Notes under the pieces: model-generated
What the model saw: only the letters and a program-made list of their open reading frames with translations
Told to the model about the DNA's origin: nothing
Database searches by the model: none
In this document: positions 1 to 11,934 of the stretch, piece by piece
How the letters are laid out: every line of letters begins with the position of its first letter
How positions within the stretch are numbered: position 1 is the first letter of the stretch
Program-made: the position numbers and the translations under genes
Origin: Paragonimus westermani
Lineage: Eukaryota > Platyhelminthes > Trematoda > Plagiorchiida > Troglotrematidae
Direction of reading: 5' to 3'
Length of the DNA stretch: 64,000 nucleotides
NCBI GenBank assembly: GCA_008508345.1
Contig: QNGE01003596.1
Coordinates: 16,266 to 80,265 of the forward strand

Positions 1-220
1 ACTTTCACTTACAGCTCGGCTGTTTGTTTGCACGGTGTAGGCACCTTCATGTTGAACGTTTGAATGTAGACGCATTCATTTATTATTAGTTAGGTGCCTT
101 CCTATCCCCTTCTTTCTCACATCCTCTACATGATTTTGCTTTCTTTTCATGGTTGTGTGACAGTTAAGCAACAGTGTGAACCACTGATGTATTACTGTGC
201 ACAATGATAATGATTCATTT
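1..220 (+). mobile_element. 3' end of an RTE-like non-LTR retrotransposon
   Basis: This stretch matches the 3' untranslated ends of the two larger RTE-like copies in this window (about 30525-30745 and 52475-52695). They share the opening run ctttcacttacag, a tgtttgcacggtgtaggcacc-like segment, and a block with gacagttaagcaacagtgtgaa followed by a gat-rich tail. The coding part would lie upstream of the window. The copy is diverged, so it is an old insertion in the sense orientation of the RABGAP1 gene. Its right edge is approximate. Confidence 0.7.
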
Positions 221-1772
221 GTCAACTTTTCAGGTTGTCTGCACAGAATTTAGAAGACCTCATCATGTGGTTACCTGCGTAAATGTTAATTTGAGTGTGA
301 ATGAATTGATCTAGGAGCAAATGTACCCTGCCTCCGTGTCTTCTGCTCTCCCTCATTGTCACCGGTCTATGGTTCAGCAGGTTGATTGCCATACAACCAG
401 AAACTTAAAGCAACTGTTCTTTGTAAATCGAGTAAGAGTGGTTTGACCTTATCCTTGAAATTCCTATATCCGAACTCATGTCGTCAGCACGAAATGCATT
501 CATTTTACTTTTGAACACCGCAGTTGTTGTTGAACGTGAAGGCGTTTACAAGTTATTTTTCATTTTGCTTTCACCATCCTGCCTCATTGGTTTTCACTAA
601 CTCAGAATACTCAGTCGAACGACAGCAAAACATAATCAAAGTAGCCTCCATTTCTTCCGCTATTTCTCTCTAACTGTCACCTAAGCACCCAAAGTAAAAG
701 GTCACCACCTCCACATCCTAACATTTCTGTCATCATTTTCATTTCTTGTTACACAACCGTCAGTTGACCATCTAATTTTTTAGTCAGTGAGCTGAGGGAT
801 CGACGAAACTACACAACGTGCCAAACGACTGGTTTTCGCTTTTAATATATGGTCTGTAAGGTTCTGAAAACCTTATTAAGTGGTTTGATGCCATTCACGA
901 CCGCCTAGCGCACGGTATTTTGTTGTTGCCTTGGTATACTACGAGGTAACGCACCTCGTTCAGGTCACTCATCAAAGTGGATCAAAAAATCCTTGTCACG
1001 ACGGCACTCACTCTATATGTGTTAGTGCACTGGAATGCCACAGCTAGGCTTATACAAAATGAACTGTTTACTCGGGCGCCCACACAGCCTGAACTGCCCT
1101 CACTGAAGTGGAAGTGTCAGTCCTCAGCTATCGTGGGAATTTTCAACGCTTCTTGTCCGTATATTCTTAGCGAAGTCAGTTGGCGAATGAACCGTGGTCT
1201 CATATCAAACAAACTGCGCCTCTGTTTCGGCTAATTTTGCTTGGTACACAAATATACAGACCTTATCTTACGGTACTTTTGCCGTTGGCCCGGTCAACAT
1301 CACTGCCGTGGGTGGCCAGTAAAAAGAAATCAGGGTACAGTTGATGAGCAATCGAGTTGAAGACTGTGGGTAAGGTCGACGTGGTTTTCCTGAATTCTTG
1401 GAGTCCTAGCGTACGAGAAATCCATGTGGAGTCTAAACGACAACATTTAGACCTTGTATTCCGCTAGTGCAAAGAGTGAAGGATGGGTTTCGTTAGTCAG
1501 GTTCCCTGAAGAATAGTAGTAGACAAATTCCTTGCAGACATACCACCGCATAGGACCCATTGTCAACAGTAACCCGTTAATACACAGTAACTGTATCTCT
1601 CAATTCGACGCATGGGGAGACTGCTTACTGCTCACAAACGAAAGCGGTTGAGAATTGGAGTATAACATGATAATGTTTAATGTGAGGTCGTTAGTGCAGT
1701 CAGCAAGGTTGCCTCATGAAACTGTACGTCAGCTGTAATCATTTGTGAGTGCTGTTGAATTGACACAGCCCC
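221..1772. other. 5' flank or first intron, nothing recognised
   Basis: No open frame here resembles a known protein. The longest (977-1234, 85 residues, GTG-type start) has no recognisable motif. No SINE, PLE or RTE sequence was seen. The region is upstream of the first secure RABGAP1 exon and may hold the promoter, 5' UTR or an upstream intron. No TATA box or CpG-rich block stands out. Confidence 0.4.
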
Positions 1773-2540
1773 ATGCTGGCAGTAGTAATTGTGTGTGGAC
1801 TTGCGCTTGGACACGTGTGGGTTAGCGGTAGAACGGTAGAGATTTCCGACTATCCAGATATACGTCGCCTAGTCGATTGCGTTTACATCTCAGAGACAGT
1901 GAATAAAGTAAGGAAGAACTGTTCGTTTATTCTTTTATTCAATTTATTATCTGGTTTGATGAGGGTAAGGTGTGTTATGGTATTTAGTTATTTTCATTAA
2001 TCCACATTTCAATCTGTTTTGCAGTTGCGAACCGAATGCGGTCATTATGGTTTTCCCTGGCCAGTTTCTTTAGAGTTTAAACCGTTGGTAGTTGTTGGTA
2101 TAAACGATATTGGCGAAAACGTTAGGAGGTCAGAAGCGGCCTGTTTATTCTTCTGTGTTCGTTCAAACGTTCGAGAGGACTTGATGTTTACTATCCGGTC
2201 ATCAAGCTTCTTCTCTCCTGTTGGAAGTAGTGAGACTCATTTTTTCCCGCTGAACTGTCTCGTTTGTCAGGCCGTTCTCCTTATGGTAGTTTATTTTTGG
2301 TGGATTCTCGTTTAGGATGTTCCGTCAAGCTTGGTTAGGTAGTGGTTACTGATACATGTGCCATTAACCTAAACGGTACTAGTGTTGTTGAACGTCAGCT
2401 TCGTTGTTTTGGTGCTTGTTCGGACGTTCCGATTACATTAACATGCGTACGTCAACATTCGATGTTGACGATGTTGTTGGCTGATCCACTAAGTCAGATC
2501 ACTAGTCTGGGATATTCGCTCCTCCCCATCCCCCAGTGCG
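1773..2540 (+). other. Candidate upstream coding exons of RABGAP1 (weak)
   Basis: Several open frames lie end to end with splice-like signals. A frame ending at 1907 is followed by gtaagg, and a good acceptor (aatctgttttgcag) ends at 2024, both in phase 0. Another frame from about 2339 (after cttggttag) runs to 2540 and is followed by gtaaga; it would end in phase 1, which is what the exon at 4974 needs. An in-frame ATG lies at 2462. None of the peptides resembles a known domain, which fits the non-conserved N-terminus of RabGAP1 but also fits chance. Transcript data would be needed to choose. Confidence 0.25.
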
Positions 2541-2664
2541 GTAAGAATCGCCCGAACGATTTGGCTGTAATGAACACGTAGGCCCAGTGTTGTTAGTGGG
2601 TGTGCGTGTGAACTGCACTGGATCACTACTGCCCTGTGACTGGATTGTGCCTGCCCCATTGTGT

Positions 2665-2806
2665 ATGGAATTTATCCGGTTGTTTAAACTTAACGATATG
2701 ACAGGCACCAGCCGGTCGCAGAACAACTCAGTAGATTGGCCACTGAAGCTTACACCAGTGGCGATTCACGGCACACACCCAGTGTTCGGCGGGCTGAAGA
2801 CAAACT
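2665..2806 (+). CDS. RABGAP1: Alternative candidate first coding exon of RABGAP1 (weak)
   Basis: An ATG at 2665 opens a frame that stays open to a donor-like gtaagc at 2807. The exon would end after the first base of a codon (phase 1), matching the phase of the acceptor at 4974. The peptide begins MEFIRLFKLND and is not conserved with anything I recognise. The N-terminal ~130 residues of vertebrate RABGAP1 are also poorly conserved, so lack of similarity is not decisive. It competes with the frame ending at 2540, which has a stronger donor. Confidence 0.25.
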
Positions 2807-2959
2807 GTAAGCATGGTCTTTCTTGGTCCGTCGCAACAGCCGGCAAAAGCTCTAAAACTAATCGGGACCCGTTGTCAAATCGCACACGGCTTTCCTTGAA
2901 TTAAAACGACACAGCTACGTCACGGTTAGAAAACTGTGAAATATCTTAATTGATTTAGA

Positions 2960-3150
2960 ATTTTCAAGTTGACCATCACTCACATTTGATCGCAGCGTTC
3001 GCGTTCAGATAGACTTTCCAGCCAACCTCTTTCGAAAAGAAGCACTAGACTCGAGTTTCGCTCTCATTAGAGCTCATCAGTAGTGCATATCCTTGCCACG
3101 ACCGGGATTTGAACTCCGGCTATTCCAATCATGAGGCAACCGACCCATAT
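2960..3150 (-). mobile_element. tRNA-derived SINE with hammerhead ribozyme, copy 1
   Basis: Read on the minus strand, a tRNA-like part with a clear pol III B box (GTTCAAATCCCGG, complement of about 3101-3115) is followed by a 45-nt hammerhead ribozyme (3042-3086) and a tail ending near 2960. The tail (ctcacatttg-cgcag, then ttcagatagactttccagcc on the plus strand) is shared with copies at 60988 and 63944. The A-box side is lost or diverged beyond about 3150, so the copy seems 5'-truncated compared with the copy at 60988-61255. It lies upstream of the first secure RABGAP1 exon, in antisense. Confidence 0.8.
3042..3086 (-). ncRNA. Hammerhead ribozyme, type I, intact core
   Basis: All conserved elements are present in order on the minus strand. 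Stem I is GCACUA pairing with UAGUGC at the far end (6 of 6). The first core strand is CUGAUGA (3080-3074). Stem II is GCUC/GAGC closed by UAAUGA (3073-3060). The second core strand is GAAA (3059-3056). Stem III is the short self-complementary CUC-GAG, followed by U16.1 and C17 before the predicted cleavage site (between 3048 and 3047). The very short stem III is known from Schistosoma Sm-alpha hammerheads, which work best as dimers or when longer transcripts fold. By sequence this copy should be catalytically competent. Confidence 0.85.
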
Positions 3151-4973
3151 CCTTACGACACGGTTCACGAACGGTGTGGCAACAGCTTTTGCTCAGACAT
3201 TTCACGCCAACTCGACTCATTTTGGTAAACTCTCTCACTCGAAATCCCGTGGAGTGTTTTTGACTGCATTCCTTATTGCCGGGTCCTTCATGTAGTCGTG
3301 CTGAAAACAGGCTTTGAATACATACATTGTTGCATGATGCTCTAATGTCCGAGCTTGACAAAATACGCTAAAGTTCTTCGTATGCTGGCTTTCGGAAGTC
3401 GTCACAGTTATTTTCAGCAGGGTCCTAGTTGCTTCGCTGGTATCCATACTCCCTGTCATTCATAAATACGACTTAAAGACTTGTGCTTCACCTACGACGC
3501 TTGGTAATATGATTTCTTATCCCCATGATTTTTATAGTTTGACATTCTCTCAAGGTAGCTCTGTACGTTAAATACGTTAAATAGCGCACATGACTGCAAA
3601 GCAAACATCGTTACAGACGTGAATTTGCACTGTCCCGTGGTTGGTTGAAGTGTTAGTAAATAGACTGTCTTAGGGAATGTGTTGTCCGACTTGCACGTGA
3701 TCTTTGCTGGTAACGTGTGTGAAAACCTTGATGTTGGTTGGAGTATTTTTCATTAGTTCCAAGGTGAGACTGAATATTTAGCAAAAGTGTACTACTTGTC
3801 GCCGAGCAGTACTGGGGTTATTATCAACCGATTCAAATTTCTTCGGATTTTGCTGTAATGTTACACAGATTTACATTCCAAGGATATCAGCTTATTGGAA
3901 TCACAAATGAACTTATTTCTGGTCTTATTCGCACATTTTCACTGGGTATCTGTTTAAGTAAGTACCTTGTGCCTATTTGACCGATACTAGTTTAATCTTT
4001 CGCAACTGCATAGCCGTCAGAATGAATATACGGGGACGAAATACTTGATCGTTCTGCAGATATGGACTTCCCAGTCGCTCTGGTGTTTGAAAGCAGTCCC
4101 GTTGTTGTGGTAGCGTCTTGTTGAAATCGCAAACTTCTTTGGTCCAGATAAAATTTTAATAATAATGTACTCCTCGTGTTAACATCCGATAGTATCCATC
4201 ATCAAAACAGCACTTCCTCAGTTGGGACGCTTTTGATTGTCCGAGGGATGTGACATAATTAACAGGTTGAGTGTACACATAATTTCTCGAAAAGTGCAGT
4301 TTTATTGTAACGTCGTGCTTATGTGAAAAGGACGAACACCGTGTGTCGAGTATTTACTATAACCTTTTAAATCCTCTGTAATAACGGATGCTACTGTGGA
4401 TTTCAGTGCATAATCAATTTGGTAACAAGTTCTGTATATCGAGTGCACAGCTTCGGATTCGTGCCTGGGTTTAGGCGGCCCGACTCCACATATTTGTGTG
4501 AATTTGATACGCCTCGATAACTGCACATCAGTCAACGTTCTGTTCTTCCATGTTCCGACTGTTAGGATGTTTAAGAGTAAGTGATCCCTTCGCAACGTAT
4601 AATTTGACCGCTGTTTGGGTTTATAACTGAACTGGAGTGGAATATACTGCTAGCTTTCAGAATTCTTGGGGGAATCCACATGATGACGTCACCCAGCGCA
4701 GTTAGTATGAATTGGTACAGCTAGAACACAACTGTATTTTGCACTCCCGTTTGACCGCGCATCATGACGTAGTGACAACTGCGCTAGCTGTAAACCATAC
4801 AGCCGTAAGTTCGATCTCATTCTACCTTTCCTACTTCTGTCTTTGTGTAAATAGTTTGATTGCATCCATCCCAGAGGCCAATTCAAGTTTCGCGTTCTGG
4901 CAACGCAATATGAACGCGGCATGTTTGTCCTAGATCGTTTCAACAATTCTCGACTCACTTGTGTCTTGTTCAG
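3151..4973. other. Upstream intron sequence, no gene recognised
   Basis: The only structure at its right edge is the acceptor cttgtgtcttgttcag that precedes the PTB exon at 4974. Open frames on both strands (for example 4302-4595 and 4689-5018, minus) show no motif. I see no transposon similarity to the families described elsewhere in this window. Confidence 0.4.
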
Positions 4974-5259
4974 CCAATAATACCGAACACACGGAGGCTG
5001 TGTCTGAAGAAACCGCACCCGTATGTGTGATGCCTGATAGTGGTCTACCCTGCTGTGCTTTGCCTTCCGATTGCCAACCCAACCGTCAGCCTCGTTTTGT
5101 GCATTTTCGTGGCTTACAATTGCTGAGCTCCAAACCTGCTCCTTTAATCAAGAGTGGGACAGAAATCGGTCGTATTTTGTTCGAATATACCAGTCAGGCG
5201 AGTGAGGACGCACCGCTGATCAGCGTGATTATTCCCACTTCAAACGATGGACACGTTCG
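4974..5259 (+). CDS. RABGAP1: RABGAP1 exon 1 of this model: start of PTB domain
   Basis: RabGAP1 is a GTPase-activating protein that stimulates GTP hydrolysis by Rab proteins on endosomal and Golgi membranes. This exon encodes a low-complexity lead-in and then the first strands of the phosphotyrosine-binding (PTB) domain: the stretch RFVHFRGLQLLSSK and the following helix and strand align with vertebrate FHGVTYLGCASV and LDVTLSVPNVSEG. The acceptor is cttgtgtcttgttcag, the donor gtgagt. It starts in phase 1 (two bases complete a split codon), so a coding exon must exist upstream. An internal ATG at 5030 could serve as a start only if transcription begins nearby. Exon recognition is by alignment to the remembered family sequence. 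Confidence 0.85.
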
Positions 5260-8200
5260 GTGAGTCTTTGTTGTTTCTTAACCGTGACGGTGTATTTGCG
5301 GCCATTTCGTGCTCGCTTTTACCAAGCCTGATCCACTACTATAAATGCCATTCAACTCTGAAAAATATTACCGAGCTGTTCCGGTAGAACAATGATCCTG
5401 GTTTAAGAACACCTCTTAGTCGCTGTTGCGACCGACAAATCATGACACACGGGTGCACGAATGCGAACATAAAATGTCCGGAAATTTGACTTTACTCATC
5501 CGAGAACAAAAACTGCCTTGAATTGGTGTGTGGGTACGAGATTAGTAAACTCATACGAAGACGATATTCAGTCTTTTCCACTAGCATCAAGCTACGTGCT
5601 ACTAAAAGTGTGAGGGATAGCCACAACAACGTAGATCTTAATGGTTTTCGGCATCTTTCTCTTGAGTAGTTGATGCGGTCGTATACACTATCCTTGAATT
5701 CGTTAGTTCTCCTTGTGTTTCGTGTTATCCGAATGTGTGTGTGTGTGTGTGTGTGTCAGTGAGCCTGTAGTACCGGGTTCATGCTGCCGTTCCGCTAGGT
5801 AGGGTTCGGAATTATCGGGCAGTAGCAAACTGGTTAATTCTGTAAAGTAAACTGGTTTCAGTGTCGCCAAACCGGGCCAGTTTTCACGGTGATTCGATCT
5901 TGCCACGGTCGTTACTGTCTACTGAACTAGTTTCCCTCTATCGAATCGCCGTTTCCTCACCTCGCACTTGACGCCAACTGACTGACATTAGCGGAGGGTA
6001 CTTAGTATAACAGACGATCAGTTGTCTTTCGTAATGAATGACCCAATCACATTAGCCTATGAATCCACAAAGACCGAGCAAATAAATTCGTTTGATTTTC
6101 ATTACACACTATCCACTTCCTAACCTAGTGACTGCATGCTGGCCGATGCATTCCGACGTGTGCGACTGAGCGTGTACATTTCATGGCCGAGCGTCTAGAA
6201 ACGGTTTACTAAACAACGTTATGTAACGGTGAAACGACTTTCCTTCAACAGTCGGCTTCAGTATGTGTCCTCTAGTCTTCACAAAGCTTCCTAGGTCGCC
6301 AAAAATAATGTAGGTCAGTGATGACCCTTCTGATGTCAGAAATGAGTGCCTCTATTTCATCCAGTATATTTTTTCCTCAACTCGCTGTTTCCTGAATACA
6401 CGAACCGGCTAGTAGCGTCGAAACTGTCAGTATCTAACATCCAGTTTACAGAAGAAATCTTTATTTCGGAATTACAAGGCACATCTTGAAATACTTAGCG
6501 GAGCGAGAGATATTGCCGAGTTTTATCTTGGATTTTTGGGTAATTGTCAGACAGCAACCCCTTACGTTTGACCTAGTCAGAATGAGTTCATCTTTCAACA
6601 GTATTCTGTTAACGCTGTAGACAATCTTCTTTTTTCTGGCATATAATAAGATTGAACAAAACTGAGGAATTTGGATGGCAGTGATATGCACAACTCTTTG
6701 TGCTGAGGTTGGTAGATATGGTTTCGATAGAATAGCCTTAACCCGATGTAAATTGTACTGATAGGTTGTAAACAATATGTCCACATGTTTGCTGGACGCA
6801 TTTCTACGATGAAATGTTGGTTGATCTGCTCAGTCGCATACGCTTGTGTGGTTGTGGAAAATGATGGTTTTTGACCCGCAGAATAGCTGGATAGTAAAAG
6901 GAAGAAGGATTACCAGATGCGTTGTTTGGGTACCGCACAGTGAAGTGTGCAACACCGCAGAGTTCACTGTTCGAGCTCACATACGTTGGAGCACCTGGGT
7001 TCTTTTGGGTATGTGGAGTCAGGAAAAGACAGATCCTACCTCTCTAGCACAGTAACACTTGAAACGCCAGACGCTTAAGTAGACAACGGAGACGCATCGT
7101 GAGACAAAAATGGATCAAGGATCTAGTAGAACTAAGAAGCTATGGTCGATCACTCTGTTTTGTAGCCACGTTTAAAAGACAATGACCCCTCGATGTTGAC
7201 TTATTGAACAACTTTTCGCCACGGCATGACTACCATTTCAGGGTGAGACCCCACTTGTTCCGTGTTATCGATTTTCACTGATGTCACAGCAAGTCCATAA
7301 AGCATAGTGAACGCCGGAACCTTAGCTACTACTTCGGTCAAGTTTATTCCTCTATGAGTTTCCCAAGTACCGCTGATTCTCTTCTGGGATACTGTAAGTG
7401 ATTTTGGTTGACCTTAATGCTGTAGGGTGTTTTCCCTCGTCTACAGTCTTCAAATCAATCTGGCTAAAGTCACCGGCACTACTTCGCTATCCTCTTTAAA
7501 AGTTTGGGCTGTTGGACCACCCCTATCCTTTCTCAATTCATATTGCGTTATCTTTTAATTAGTGTAGATCGATGTGCATTGTTTTAGCTCTTGTTTATTT
7601 CCTAGAGATTTTCCAGCCATATCTGACCTTTCCCACTCAATATGTATGAATTTTCTAACCATATCTTTCTTTTCGGAATCCTAGTAACCCGTTGACCGAC
7701 AACAGTTCTATTGCATTTCATCAGATTCATGTTTCTTATTAAAGGGCACGCCTCAGTGGCATCTTGCTGCTTCCGCCATGGTCACTTGATTGACTGTCTC
7801 TGACATGACCAGATTGATTTCCCCTAGCTGCTTGCTCCCCCACTATATGGTGTATGTTAATTTCGCAAAAGTAACCGATGAGATGCGAACGAAATGTTCA
7901 TGCACAAGACATCTTACATGCTACTATTGGCTTTTTCAAATTCACCGGCTTAAGTTTGTCGAGGATAAGTGCGTTGCAGCGTTTGAGAGTCGGTGAAGTC
8001 ATGCACCTCAGATTATCTCACTGATTGTAAGTCTACAGATACGTGACTACATGAGAATAGGGGTGGAAGGCAACTTAAGCTGCCCTTTAGCATGTTCTAA
8101 TCAGCTAGCTAAGTTTCATGAGTTTTTCCAGATAAACGCATCATCTTCATTTTGGATCGTTTCACTGATAGAGGGAAGCATTGGGTTATTGGTGTGAATT

Positions 8201-9057
8201 ATTTTCATGAATCTGTTAGCGTTTTTTCACACAAGGTGGGAATATTGAAGGCACTTTGATTAGCACGCGCTCAATTTTCAGTCAGTAGAAACCGGTGACT
8301 GGAACCAAAGGAATGCCACTGAAAAGTGCCGCCAAGCTTGGGATGTGATAGGAACAGATGCTGCCAACCACACTTGAGTCATCATAGCGTTCTCTTTCGA
8401 TTCCAAATGTCGAGAGGTTGCCTGTTCGATTTATGACTGCAATTTCGGCCTTCTTTGGTCATTCACATCAACTGTGATGTGGTGTCACTTCTGAATAAAA
8501 ACTAAGCACAGTTTTTCTCTCTCGCCGTGATAACTTTGTCTGGAGCATTTAATCTAATTCTGTCTATTGTTTACATCTCTGATTTCCTGCAACATAGTTT
8601 TGATCAGTCCTGGTTTGCTAGCTAAACAGTCAGGTAAGCAAACATTTTCTGTGAGATCAAATGCCGTAGCTGACGCTCGCCTGTTTCTCATTAGCTTGGG
8701 GCTTGTACAGAGCGTACGTCGGCCAGCCCAAATGGATCGAAACACTCGTATCATCATGATGTAGACAGCTGATAAAGACATCAGAAGGTGTTGAAGTGAC
8801 CTTTCTCTAGCTTGCTGGCGGTGTTCAAAGTTGCTTAGCACCCATATATATTGGCTTGGTTGTGTGTGAAGTTTACTGGTGAATGAGAATGTCAATTACT
8901 TTTGTGGGCAGACATCACAGAAATGTGGATAGTCTTGCTCTACGCTAAGTTGTTTCTGTTTGTCACCAACTGACCACTACAAAACATAGCCGTCTTCAAG
9001 CTTTCGTCTTGTTATTACAGTAACCAAAAGCCCAGTTTTTTTCTTCTGTCACTGAAG
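5260..9057 (+). other. RABGAP1 intron, mostly featureless
   Basis: The intron is bounded by gtgagt and by ttcttctgtcactgaag. It contains a short (TG)n tract at 5734-5756. The overlapping frames at 8554-8895 (minus) and 8567-8764 (plus) may belong to an old repeat, but I cannot assign a family. Nothing else stands out. Confidence 0.6.
5734..5756. repeat. (TG)n microsatellite
   Basis: About eleven perfect TG units, in a RABGAP1 intron. Confidence 0.9.
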
Positions 9058-9337
9058 ATTTGTGGACGTCACCACTGGACAAGAAATTGTTCAGTTTAGC
9101 TTGTCACAAGTCCGCGGATGTGCGAAAGGATCTTCAGAGGTGACAAACCGCAGTGTCTTACTTACTCATATAGAAAGCGAGGAGAGCTGTTCTCTTGGGA
9201 AGACTGTCAACAATGGACAAGTCACCTCAGTGGAGCCGGAGACCACTGCCTCCTCAGACACAATAACCGTCCACTCTCTTCAATCGAAGGATCAACTATA
9301 CCGAACGCATATCGTTCGATGTCGAACTACTTACGAA
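9058..9337 (+). CDS. RABGAP1: RABGAP1 exon 2: core of PTB domain
   Basis: The exon opens with the reading FVDVTTGQEIVQFSLSQVRG, which aligns with the family's DPQTNTEIANYPIYKILFCVRG region, and closes with YRTHIVRCRTTYE, matching FRIHVFRCEIQEA. These are the later strands of the PTB fold. Between them the fluke protein has roughly 30 extra Ser/Thr-rich residues (about 9180-9290) that vertebrate RabGAP1 lacks, probably a surface loop. The acceptor follows a T-rich tract, the donor is gtaagt. It begins with one base that completes a split Arg codon and ends in phase 0. Confidence 0.88.
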
Positions 9338-11569
9338 GTAAGTTTGTGGATGCATCTGTCTCAGTTTTTTTCTCTCGATACTGTTTCTGCTTGACTCCGA
9401 CATCTTTCCGTCTTCATCTTTCCGTTTGTACGCTTCTATTTTGTCCACCTTAAAATCACCACTGAGCATTACAGATAGTTCAAATTATCAGTGTATTATG
9501 GTTTACTACTAAGTGACGTTTTGCGTCTGGTCGGATCCTTGATCGCCTGTAACTCTCCTACTTCCGTCTGATCGACCGGATAAAATCCAGCTTCAGTGTA
9601 TGATAGTGGAACAGACACAGAATGGATACGAATGAAACTGAAAATGTAAACCGATACGCACTAGTCTTTAATCAATCATAACTGTGATGGACGACGTTTT
9701 ATGGTCACACCCTTTTGTGCATACGGGACCGGCCTAGTAAAAATTAAGGTCAACTTACGCTTTATCACATTCATTCACTACATGCAGATGTGCGGAGATA
9801 TATTCTCTAGTCTGGAGATTTTGAAACAACTAGTCCAGTTCAAGAACTTAGGAATTTTGGTCACGTGACCCTAATTAACATCATATTGTGTTCACTCTGG
9901 GCGAATAGACATCCAATTTATGAGAGGCACACACATTTAAGAATACAAAAATTGAACATCCCCATTTTTTTACGACACGTGCTTCTACGCATCGCCCATC
10001 AGCTTTGAGTCGTACCCTGACCTATCCCGTTCCCACAGTGGTTCACGAAGTATCAAACGAATAGATGTATACAACTGTATGGTGGAGAACGAAAGAGAGA
10101 AAAAAAGTGGATCACAATACAATCTGTTTACGATGACAATTCGTTCTCTGGTTTTTGTCGTCTTGTTAATGGAAAACGTATGGATTTTGATTCTTCGGTA
10201 ACCGGAACCTACCTGCGTAGCGCTTTTCTGTCACTGAATATTTCGTTCCATTTCTTTTGTGACAATGGTCAGGTGTATTTGGAAGCAATGTTTGTTGGCA
10301 TGAAAGTTATGCCATGTACACACATGTCCTGTTTCTGGACCGGATTACTTTTCTGAACTATGTTAACTGGCGTTACTGTTATTTGGTTAGTTACGTTGCT
10401 TGGTTGATAAGCTAGTATCCATTCTGTGGTTTTTATCATCCTCCACAGTTCTTCCTTGACATCACTGTGCGTGATCTAATCGATACGCATGGTAGGTGGT
10501 TGTTGACTATGAGCGTGGTTTCAACGGAGTATTGACTTTTTTCACATCTTTGAGGTTGTTTGTTACGTACGAATTAGTTGAAGTATAATAAGGTAGCTTT
10601 GTCTTTTTCAAGAAGCTAACTTACAAGTCGCGGTTTATAAGGAGGGAACTGATTTTGATATGATTGATTCCAGTGAAGTAGGTTTGATTTCAGTCGGATT
10701 TCGGAATGCTTTATTGCTCGAAGTGTATAATGAAAATCTGGACAAATGGAAATACATCATCTGGTGAGTACAGTGGATAAGTTGACAGTACCTCTACCAT
10801 ATCTCGGATTTATGGGCTTATCCTGTACACTGCAGTCTAGCGCTGTCGTGCTGCAGATACCTCCTTCTCCGTCGAATTTTGCCATCACGTAGGTTAGACG
10901 TTCTGATTGTTGACGGTAGGTATAACCTGTAGTGGTTACGCCGTATTTTCCTTATGTAAAATGTGCTAAAACACAGCAGAATGGAAGACGGTGCGACATG
11001 CTGACATTTCTTTCGTTCTTGTCGGTCACATGCTATAAACCATTGACAAGCGGAGGGCAAACAAAACAGCAATTAAGCACGGGTAATACTTTCATCCGAG
11101 CATACGACATGACTCCCGGGGTAGACTGGGCTGTGGGAATCGTGGTCCAGATTTATCGTCTGTTGACTACCTCGCCTGTTGAGTGTGTTCACTTACAAGT
11201 GACCGCAAAAATTCAAGTTTTCTGGATAAATCACCTGTGGCTCGATCAGGATCTATCTCAACAGCCTAGCGTAGTGTATCTGATAGACCTTCCCAAACAG
11301 CATCAACTAACATCAACAATGGTACTGATATGATGCATAACTTTCTGTTGGCCACTTTTGGTTTGTTACTCTAAGGAATTTTGTGGAATAAAGGCATTTG
11401 GACGATAATTCATCTTTAGGGTGATGTGTTCACATAAGGGGACGCTACAGCTTGTCAGATATATCGATGTGGCCTATTGCACAGACGCTAAACTAGCGGT
11501 TTATCAGTGAGTGATGACTTGGTCAGTCCATCTAGTCACCCTCTTTTAGTGGTTTAATCCCGCAGTCCG
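9338..11569 (+). other. RABGAP1 intron 2, first part, nothing recognised
   Basis: First part of an intron of 11.7 kb (9338-21027). The longest open frame (10932-11333, 133 residues) has no family resemblance, atypical composition and no start context. No transposon similarity was seen before the PLE fragment at 11570. Confidence 0.5.
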
Positions 11570-11890
11570 TTCGATTCGAAGCCTAGATTAGCTCGACGCC
11601 TGAACAAACCGATTCTTATGGTAATATTGGGCGAAGCGGCCTAGTTTCGGTAGCCTCAGGGGTGCAGTGTTCTGATTTGGGTGGCCGTTGATGAGTGACG
11701 TGCAGTAGGACATTCGGAAAGTCTGATCAGTGTTCTCGTGATGCTCGACGAGATGGGCGAAGGTAGCATTGTTGACCGATGGTGTTTCATTTTGTGCCAA
11801 CCAACGTGGGGGATGGTCCCGAATTCGTTTCGAAGTTTGCATTGGTGTTCGATCGACATAGCACACTTCACAAGAATGGTTATATGTAGG
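11570..11890 (-). mobile_element. Penelope-like element fragment (GIY-YIG endonuclease end)
   Basis: The minus-strand translation contains the arginine helix of PLE GIY-YIG endonucleases (KRIRDHPPRWL), then ATFAHLVEHHENTD and a tail ending YHKNRFVQASS, matching the usual AHLVEH..HNTD and QKRFVQ..LPWP of fluke Penelope elements. The element's reverse transcriptase part is absent. The frame is broken around FRMSYCTSL. This is a dead fragment in antisense to RABGAP1. Confidence 0.75.
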
Positions 11891-11934
11891 TGAAGTCTGA
11901 ATTGGTGCTTCGTCTTTGTTGTGATACTGTTGGT

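Noticed and set aside
10451..10493. Short open segment between ctccacag and gtaggt
   Set aside because: It would end in phase 1 and break the phase of exon 3; no similarity to RABGAP1.
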